Of a DNA stretch of 37,893 nt, positions 32,644-37,893 are shown piece by piece; the stretch's first letter is position 1; every line of letters begins with the position of its first letter. The DNA lies in assembly GCA_029261155.1 (NCBI GenBank), contig JAJDBW010000032.1, positions 1 through 37,893 on the forward strand. The letters run 5' to 3'. A model generated the notes under the pieces. It saw only the letters and a list, made by a program, of their open reading frames with translations. It was not told the DNA's origin and did not search any database. The stretch comes from Nitrospirota bacterium. Lineage in GTDB: Bacteria > Nitrospirota > Nitrospiria > SBBL01 > JAADHI01. A program made the translations under genes and the position numbers.

Positions 32644-33543
32644 TTAGCGGGAGGCCCATAGGCCATTTTTAGATTTTCGGCCGGATGCAGCCTCTTGCTC
32701 AACGATGAGGTCCGATCTATTTACCAGTGTTTCTATCTCGCCGATGAGTTCGATGAGCACCGGCCATGAAGCGCCTTGAACAAGATCGTGTTGACTGTGA
32801 ACCAGCCGGTCCCTAAGGTCTTCCGCTGCCCCCAGCATGCTCTTTGCCTGGGACTCGTTCTCTAAGCCAAGCTTCGTTCGCAATGCCTTTTTACCGAGGA
32901 CCAATTCTCGCTTGTCGCAGAACTGCAGGCAATCCAGCAGCGTGATTTGTTCATTGCGTCCGCGACGATTTTCCTGGAGGGTGTTGGCGGCCTTTATTCG
33001 GGATTTTTTGAGTTTGTTTTTCCAGGCCTCATCGCCATAGGACTTCCATATCCAGAAACCCAAATGCATTTCCAAGAGGGACATGAGCCCAAAAATATAA
33101 ACACGAACCGGAGGTTTGTTCAGGTCGGCCCGCGTGACAATGCCATTAACCGCCGTTCCAGAAAGCACAAAAACGCGTTCTTTTTCGTGCAAAACGCTGA
33201 AGAGATCGCCAAGTGGTGTGGTGTCGGCGATGAGATGCTCGGCCCTTATCGGCTGGGTGTGCTCTTTTATGCTGCCGCGATCTAGATTCACTTTTTCGGC
33301 GAAGCCGATGAGGGGCCCCTTCTGATGGGTTTGTACGCCCACAACATCAAACCCTCTTTCTTCGAGTCTGTGTTTTATTTCCGGAGCCGATGCATCTAGG
33401 GCGCAACACTGAAGCGGCTCAAAGATGGTCCGCGCCAGAATGCCGGCGCTAAGGACAGCGCGGAGCTCGGTGAGGCGAGTGCCTTTGCGTCTATAGCCTG
33501 TAACCGTCGAAGTGTAAAGCTGTGTTTCCATTTTTAAATTCAT
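32644..33543 (-). CDS. CBS pair with C-terminal HEPN-like domain
   Basis: A 299-residue protein. Residues about 35-145 look like two CBS motifs: ARTIFEPLQCCALDASAPEI with VVGV, then PIRAEHLIADTTPLGDLFSV with GIVTRADLNKP. Residues about 150-270 are helical and contain LRDRLVHSQHDL, where Arg244 and His249 form the Rx4H signature of HEPN RNases. A CBS pair joined to HEPN suggests nucleotide-regulated RNA cleavage, which is inference. AAGGGATCGG precedes the ATG. It is monocistronic, with about 190 bases to the next gene that hold only weak hairpins. Confidence 0.72.
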   Translation of the reverse strand: MNLKMETQLYTSTVTGYRRKGTRLTELRAVLSAGILARTIFEPLQCCALDASAPEIKHRLEERGFDVVGVQTHQKGPLIGFAEKVNLDRGSIKEHTQPIRAEHLIADTTPLGDLFSVLHEKERVFVLSGTAVNGIVTRADLNKPPVRVYIFGLMSLLEMHLGFWIWKSYGDEAWKNKLKKSRIKAANTLQENRRGRNEQITLLDCLQFCDKRELVLGKKALRTKLGLENESQAKSMLGAAEDLRDRLVHSQHDLVQGASWPVLIELIGEIETLVNRSDLIVEQEAASGRKSKNGLWASR

Positions 33544-33702
33544 CCGATCCCTTACTTTATTTGGATGGAATCCCTTCAGCCGTTTTACTGGTCCGGCATT
33601 GGATCACCGGATGGGCGCAAATGACAAGGCTGGATTTAAAACTTGAACGCCTTGCTTAATGACGAAGCGGGTAAATTGGCACCTGTGGTGCGCCGCGCCC
33701 TT

Positions 33703-34611
33703 TTATTGAGGCTTTTTAGAGGCCTTCCCTTCTTCGACGCGATGGACCAGCAGTTTTTCGACTGCGGGTGTTAATTGCAAGTGCATGTCGAGTTGTGGAA
33801 AGGGGATGGCGAGGCCGTGTTCGCGAAAGGCGGCTGCAATGGCAAAATTCATTTCACTGCGTAAGGTTTTTTGATTTTCGGGGTTGGCGGTCCAGACCAA
33901 TAAATCAAAATTCAAAGACGAATCGCCAAATTCTAAAAATCGGACATCCGGTCCAGGCTGCTCCAAGACTTTAGGGTTTTGCCGGGCGATGGCGATTAAG
34001 ACCTCACGCACCTTCTTTTCGTCGGAGCCATAGGCCACGCCCACCGGACAATGAATCCTGATTTTGGGATCGCCCACCGTCCAATTAATAATTTCCCCTT
34101 CGATGAATTTTGTATTGGGCAGGATAATCGTTACATTATCGAAGGTCCGCACCGTCGTCGAACGTAAATTAATACTCACCACTTCCGCCGTGCGCTCATC
34201 GACGGTGACATAATCGCCCACGCCAATGGGCCGCTCGACTAAGAGGATGATGCCCGAGATAAAATTGGAGGTTAGGTTTTGGAGTCCAAAGCCGATGCCG
34301 ACGCCTAAAAAACCAAAGATCAGGGTCAAACTACTGAGCTTCAGCCCCATCGATTCGGAGGCGATAATAACGCCAAGAATAATGAAGACATAGTTGATGA
34401 TTCGGTTGAAGGCGTAGATGACCGATTTAGAGAGTTGTTCTTTTTTCGAAAGCTGCCGGTAAACAAGCCGCTGTATAAACTTCGAAAACAGCAGGGAAAG
34501 GATAATAATTAAAATCGCGGTGCCGATGCCGCCCAAAGTGATGGCCGTTCCGCCGATGTGCAAAAGCGGCATATTAACCCAATCAATAATCTTGTTCCCG
34601 TCCATGTTCAT
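33703..34611 (-). CDS. MscS-family mechanosensitive channel
   Basis: A 302-residue channel starting MNMDGNKIIDWVN. Transmembrane segments lie at about 17-37, 63-82 and the pore helix FGFLGVGIGFGLQNLTSNFI. The beta domain has LLVERPIGVGDYVTVDERTA and TFDNVTIILPNTKFIEGEII. It is a standard osmotic-shock release channel by family. Unlike the MscS at 20355-21281 it has no ATPase partner; it follows the transglutaminase-like gene by 34 bases in the same direction. Confidence 0.93.
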   Translation of the reverse strand: MNMDGNKIIDWVNMPLLHIGGTAITLGGIGTAILIIILSLLFSKFIQRLVYRQLSKKEQLSKSVIYAFNRIINYVFIILGVIIASESMGLKLSSLTLIFGFLGVGIGFGLQNLTSNFISGIILLVERPIGVGDYVTVDERTAEVVSINLRSTTVRTFDNVTIILPNTKFIEGEIINWTVGDPKIRIHCPVGVAYGSDEKKVREVLIAIARQNPKVLEQPGPDVRFLEFGDSSLNFDLLVWTANPENQKTLRSEMNFAIAAAFREHGLAIPFPQLDMHLQLTPAVEKLLVHRVEEGKASKKPQ

Positions 34612-34645
34612 GTGCCGTGTCGTATCCTTTTTATATGCCGGTGAA

Positions 34646-35470
34646 TCATTCGGGTGAGGGGCTCTTGACCTCATCGGCCGTCACTTTGAAGTGCTTGAGG
34701 GTGTTGAGTCCGAAGGTGGTGCTAATGGGCACATCCGCGGCATCACGCCCGCGCGCAATTAACACTCTGCCGATCCGCGCTTCGTTGTTTCGGGGGTCAA
34801 AAATGTACCATTGTCCGTCAAGGTAGGCCTCGAACCAGGCGGCGAAATCCATGGTGCCGTAGGGCGGTGGAATGCCGATGTCGCTCAGGTAGCCCGTGCA
34901 GTAGCGGGCGGGGATGTTCATGCAGCGGCAAAAGGCGATGGCCAAATGCGTGTAATCCCGGCAGACGCCGTTTCGTTCGTTGAAGGCCTCCCAGGCCGTT
35001 TTCGTGTTGCGGGCGTTTCCGTAATGAAAGGCGATATGGCGATGCACAAAATCGCAGATGGCCTGCACGCGTCCCCATCCTGTGGGCGAATTGCCGAATA
35101 AATTCCAAGCCGCCTGGGAAAGCAGGTCGGTTTCGCAATATCGGCTTCCCATGAGAAACACCAGCGTTTCCTGGGCAAGATTTTGCACGGGGTGCTGTTG
35201 GGCATTTGGGGCCGTCACATCGGGCAGGCCGTTATCGTTAATCAGGGCCTCGGTCGAAAGCCGAATTTCCCCCTTGGGGGCGACGATCCGGCTGCACCAG
35301 TTTCCAAAGCCATCGCGATAGGCCGTGGTCGGAATAGAGGGCTTGGTGATGAGGTGATCGGGAATCACGATATCGGAGACCCGGGTGGAATGGATGTGTA
35401 AAGTGAGAATCATCGGCGTCGGCTGAGGACAATCGTAGATCAATTCGTAACCGACTTTCATTTGTAACAT
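34646..35470 (-). CDS. Transglutaminase-like protein lacking the canonical His
   Basis: A 274-residue cytoplasmic protein of the transglutaminase/cysteine protease fold. Its N-terminal beta domain (MKVGYELIYDCPQPTPMILTL) is typical of the bacterial group. The nucleophile is Cys170 in ERNGVCRDYTHLAIAF, and Asp225 lies in WYIFDPRNN. The segment that normally carries the catalytic His reads MDFAAWFEAYLDGQ, with Ala where many relatives have His. Either another His serves or the reaction differs. AAGGA precedes the first ATG. It is probably co-transcribed with mscS. Confidence 0.87.
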   Translation of the reverse strand: MLQMKVGYELIYDCPQPTPMILTLHIHSTRVSDIVIPDHLITKPSIPTTAYRDGFGNWCSRIVAPKGEIRLSTEALINDNGLPDVTAPNAQQHPVQNLAQETLVFLMGSRYCETDLLSQAAWNLFGNSPTGWGRVQAICDFVHRHIAFHYGNARNTKTAWEAFNERNGVCRDYTHLAIAFCRCMNIPARYCTGYLSDIGIPPPYGTMDFAAWFEAYLDGQWYIFDPRNNEARIGRVLIARGRDAADVPISTTFGLNTLKHFKVTADEVKSPSPE

Positions 35471-35776
35471 GGTGTTCCTTCTTTCGCTTTAAAGCATTGG
35501 GGGAGAAGCATGCGCATCGGTTGATGCGGTAACAGGAAGGCATCAGTGTACCTGGTCTCGATTTAAAACACAATTTCGAGGGTTGGGGATTTTCGGTAAT
35601 GGCGATTTCGGAATTATTTTATGGACAAAGAATCAGGCTTCAACCTGTCCGAGACGGGTTCTTGAGGAACTTGGTCACATTAAAAATGGAAATAGCCATT
35701 AAGCCAATCCTGGGCTTGTTCTCGGTTGAAGAAACCGGGATGCGTTAAGTGTTGAGACAAAAGCATCTTTATTCGG

Positions 35777-35840
35777 ACCTAACGTTCTGCTTGAGGGCGC
35801 GGCGATTTTTTCTGTGTTCCTCTCGAAGCGGTTGTTAGGC
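35777..35840 (-). other. Integron-type attC recombination site
   Basis: On the minus strand the site opens with GCCTAAC, matching R'' (RYYYAAC), and closes with GTTAGGT, matching R' (GTTRRRY). Its arms are imperfectly complementary with unpaired bases: GCCTAACAACCGCTTCGAG pairs with CTTGAGCAGAACGTTAGGT apart from extra-helical bases, the hallmark of attC hairpins. At 64 bases it is in the usual size range. It lies 70 bases past the lipase stop codon, where the attC of that cassette should be. The rest of 35471-35910 shows no gene. Confidence 0.72.
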
Positions 35841-35910
35841 AACGTCGTCCCCTAATCGTGTAATCGTTTCCGACCTCATTAACTTTCATTATATTAGATA
35901 AAAGGAGGGA

Positions 35911-36837
35911 TCAAATAACCGGAAACCCATTTAGGCCAATATCCCCCTTCACCAGATAGGCTGGGTTACTCGTGCTCTGCCGCGCTTTGCTCGATAGGCG
36001 GCTCTGCATTGTGAATATATAGCGTTTAATATTGTGGTCGGCTATGCTGCTTGCATCAAACCCGGCAGGTGTATCCACGTGATCCATTTCAATATTACCG
36101 TTCGGTCGTACAAAGTTCAGAACCCCAGAGTGAATATACTGAGGCGCGAGTGGTCCCACCCCTGCGCGAATGGGCAACTGGGGACCAAAATCGTTCTTAT
36201 ACACCCAGCGAAAAGTTTTAGACTTCAGAATGTCATTATATTCGTTCGCGAAGTTTAAGTCGCCGACACGGGGAGCGCCAAAAGTATAAACGCCGTTTAC
36301 GTCAACATCGCCCACTTTCTGAAATCGAAAGGCGCATAGCGTCGCCAGTGCTCCACCGAGACTGTGCCCGGTGAGGAATACCTTTTGATTATTTGTCCGT
36401 GTTGAACGCACTTTATTACGCACACTTTGATAGACCGTGCTGAGGGCGCTATAGAATCCTTTATGAACGTTAAGGTTCGTGCCCCAACTGTCGGGGGCTT
36501 TCCGCATCAAGTGCTTAATGTTTGTTAACCAATCTCGAAACCCTGTCGGCCCCTCCGTGCCACGGAATGCGACAATAATCATTTTAGAGTTGGAGAGCAC
36601 GCCGACTTCCGTATCGTATGGAAAGGCCTCCGGCGGGGAGTCAGCATATATCTGTACCATAAAGGGATCAGTTTTGCTGAGCGTTGTGAAAAGGTTTTCG
36701 AAACGACCCTCGAAGGTCTCGCCATCGCCTCCTGGCGGCCCGTTGTTATAGATGTAGTGGCTCGTAATGGCCAGAAGATAGGCCGAGCTTTTTGAATGCC
36801 CGTCGTAATCCTCTCTAAAATAGCGAAAAATATCCAT
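35911..36837 (-). CDS. Class 3 (fungal-type) lipase in an integron cassette
   Basis: A 308-residue alpha/beta hydrolase that would cleave acylglycerols or other esters. The nucleophile Ser159 lies in VFLTGHSLGGALATL; FRGTEG and TFGAPRVGD are typical of Lipase_3. The start MDIFRYFRED (36837) has AAAGGAGG upstream. A longer frame reads through the attC as LNTPNNSLQPTSALTRR, the usual spurious attC translation, and is rejected. No signal peptide is seen. The gene is bracketed by two attC sites in the expected orientation, so it is a mobile cassette gene. Confidence 0.88.
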   Translation of the reverse strand: MDIFRYFREDYDGHSKSSAYLLAITSHYIYNNGPPGGDGETFEGRFENLFTTLSKTDPFMVQIYADSPPEAFPYDTEVGVLSNSKMIIVAFRGTEGPTGFRDWLTNIKHLMRKAPDSWGTNLNVHKGFYSALSTVYQSVRNKVRSTRTNNQKVFLTGHSLGGALATLCAFRFQKVGDVDVNGVYTFGAPRVGDLNFANEYNDILKSKTFRWVYKNDFGPQLPIRAGVGPLAPQYIHSGVLNFVRPNGNIEMDHVDTPAGFDASSIADHNIKRYIFTMQSRLSSKARQSTSNPAYLVKGDIGLNGFPVI

Positions 36838-36869
36838 ATATCCTCCTTTGCGGTTTTGGACTATCGAGT

Positions 36870-36934
36870 GGATAACACTTCGCTTAGCCGGGCGGCGCGT
36901 TAGCGCCGACGTCGGCTGGAGCGAGTTGTTGGGC
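36870..36934 (-). other. Integron-type attC recombination site
   Basis: On the minus strand it opens GCCCAACAACTCGCTCCAGC and closes with GGCTAAGCGAAGTGTTATCC. The arms pair (CTCGCT/AGCGAA, CAGCCG/CGGCT) with an extra-helical base, as in attC. R'' GCCCAAC fits the consensus; R' GTTATCC keeps the GTT but not the full RRRY. The site begins 4 bases after the stop codon of the HEPN-like cassette gene. It is 65 bases long, like the site at 35777-35840. Confidence 0.72.
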
Positions 36935-36938
36935 GTGT

Positions 36939-37532
36939 TCAACGCTTTATCTCTTTTAGGTCTTTGACTAGCCACTCAGTCAGGGCAATAAATTCTCTTG
37001 CGTCATCCACACTGACAGACCCTAATCCTTTGTGTCCATGTACTGCGATATTTCGTAGATTTACCATTCTTTTTATTAGATCGATTTTGTCCTCGCCTAG
37101 ATATCTCGCTTCTTTTAGATACATTGCGTTCTTAAGTGCTGAATTGTGAGGCGGATAATCAAGTGAACTTGCTGTCCGCAATATTGCATCCATCAGTTCG
37201 ACCTCGACTGCGGACCAAGCTAACGCAACAGCAGGTTCTGGAAATCCCTCGAATAGCCTTTCTGCTTCTTTAATGATTTTGTATGAATCTCTCTCCTTGG
37301 GTTGCTTTGTAATTGCTTTTGGTTTTGTTGCAGCGGGGAGGACTTGCTTCGCCTTTTCTTCCGCTTTTTTCAGTTCCTTACCAAAATCTAACTCCAGATC
37401 CTTGTATTTCAGATTCCTTAGATTCGCCAGCAAAGCGTCAAGTGGCTTCTTTAGCAGGAAGATAACGGTAATTGCTGCAACCGGCCACGCGAGCGACCCT
37501 ACAACCGATGAAATGAATGTGAGCCAGTCCAT
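36939..37532 (-). CDS. Membrane-anchored HEPN/DUF4145-like protein in an integron cassette
   Basis: A 197-residue protein. One membrane helix lies at the N-terminus (SLAWPVAAITVIFLLKKP), followed by a charged coiled stretch (LELDFGKELKKAEEKAKQVL). A helical C-terminal domain contains VNLRNIAVHGHKG, with Arg160 and His165 in the Rx4H HEPN arrangement, and EPAVALAWSAVEVELMDAIL typical of DUF4145. HEPN domains often cut RNA in toxin or defence roles, but catalysis is unproven here. An attC site follows the stop directly, so it is a gene cassette. The 223 bases upstream show no attC and no gene. Confidence 0.78.
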   Translation of the reverse strand: MDWLTFISSVVGSLAWPVAAITVIFLLKKPLDALLANLRNLKYKDLELDFGKELKKAEEKAKQVLPAATKPKAITKQPKERDSYKIIKEAERLFEGFPEPAVALAWSAVEVELMDAILRTASSLDYPPHNSALKNAMYLKEARYLGEDKIDLIKRMVNLRNIAVHGHKGLGSVSVDDAREFIALTEWLVKDLKEIKR

Positions 37533-37755
37533 TGTTACCCTATAAGTTCAAGACGCCCAAAGATATTAGATTACATGTGGCATATGAATAGGTAAACATC
37601 CGCTAATATGGGGTAGGCAACATTCAATCTCGTACGGTGCATCGTTTTTATGAATCATTGATAGCTGCCTCGTCACATCCCTGTATAGTCTGGGGTGAAA
37701 ACAAAGTCAAATAAAATCATGCCTCTATATAATCTTCAGCAAAAGGTATCTTATG

Positions 37756-37781
37756 TGTAAGAAATAAGCGCGTTGTTTACA
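37756..37781 (+). repeat. Left terminal inverted repeat of the IS481-like element
   Basis: Begins TGTAAG and ends GCGCGTTGTTTACA. It matches the reverse complement of 115-140 at 22 of 26 positions. It lies 39 bases before a transposase start codon, the usual position for an IS left end. Confidence 0.8.
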
Positions 37782-37820
37782 GAATTTCGTGTAATTTAAC
37801 GAAGAGGAGGTTCTGTAGAC

Positions 37821-37893
37821 ATGGTGATGCACAAGCGGATCAGGTTAACGCCCCTAGATCGACAGGAGATCTGGCGTTTGTGGAAAACAGGGC
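37821..37893 (+). CDS. IS481-like transposase, N-terminal 24 codons (partial)
   Basis: An ATG at 37821, preceded by GAGGAGG, opens a frame MVMHKRIRLTPLDRQEIWRL that runs off the window. RLTP..R.EIW followed by a basic-helical turn is the start of the N-terminal HTH in IS481-type transposases. Together with the left repeat this is the beginning of an element whose right end matches the one at 115-140. The HTH alone could also suit an IS30-type protein. Confidence 0.7.
   Translation, partial: MVMHKRIRLTPLDRQEIWRLWKTG

Noticed and set aside
36838-36975. N-terminal extension of the lipase gene
   Set aside because: The extra residues are the translation of the attC site; a strong AAAGGAGG supports the start at 36837.
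1-37893. tRNA, rRNA or riboswitch genes
   Set aside because: No T-loop/acceptor pairings, rRNA signature stretches or known aptamer cores were noticed by eye. A covariance-model search was not possible, so absence is not proven.

Overview
The window reads as chromosomal DNA of a Gram-negative, respiring bacterium. It carries a lipoprotein, an exported FKBP isomerase, an SdhB plus HdrB-like (CCG) subunit pair, FixX-type and 2[4Fe-4S] ferredoxins, and many RAYT-type REP palindromes. These traits would suit Nitrospirota, Desulfobacterota or a related lineage, but no rRNA or other decisive marker is present, so the phylum is a guess. Both window ends lie inside what look like same-orientation copies of one IS481-like element: 140 bases of its right end at the left edge and 138 bases of its left end at the right edge. 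The window is therefore either a contig broken at a repeat or a segment flanked by direct IS copies.

Left part (1-3260): an IS end cuts a type III DNA methyltransferase (mod) before its SAM-binding motif. Next come an orphan HicB antitoxin, a small four-helix membrane protein plus a decayed copy of its C-terminus, and a RAYT transposase surrounded by REP/REPIN palindromes.

Core part (3270-15230): polA and def are divergent with good sigma-70 promoters between them. They are followed by fixX, sdhB, sdhE-like, bcp and a ferredoxin with a clear terminator. After these come a CBS protein, a YjbQ protein, a large DUF4382-type lipoprotein, and an overlapping pyrD/adenosine deaminase pair.

Accessory part (15320-24650): this holds an ATPase plus three-helix membrane protein pair, a complete HigBA toxin-antitoxin module with a palindrome in its promoter, and a TIR-domain protein with a beta-rich middle region. 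It also has a decayed second higA, an orphan gene, and the most unusual unit: a 986-residue coiled-coil P-loop ATPase overlapping an MscS channel gene by 4 bp. That two-gene unit sits between a small Cys-containing gene and a decayed duplicate of that gene's 3' end. This is the best candidate for an undescribed system.

Right part (24670-35470): mostly housekeeping. It contains an M3 oligopeptidase, a TPR protein, FkpA-like isomerase, a uracil-DNA-glycosylase-like protein with two small membrane partners, APS kinase overlapping an APH-fold kinase, an EEP-fold enzyme, a CBS-HEPN protein, a second MscS channel and a transglutaminase-like protein.

Far right (35777-37540): two structures that look like integron attC sites bracket a class 3 lipase cassette, and a membrane-anchored HEPN-like gene abuts the second. 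This is a cluster of attC sites with no integrase in view.
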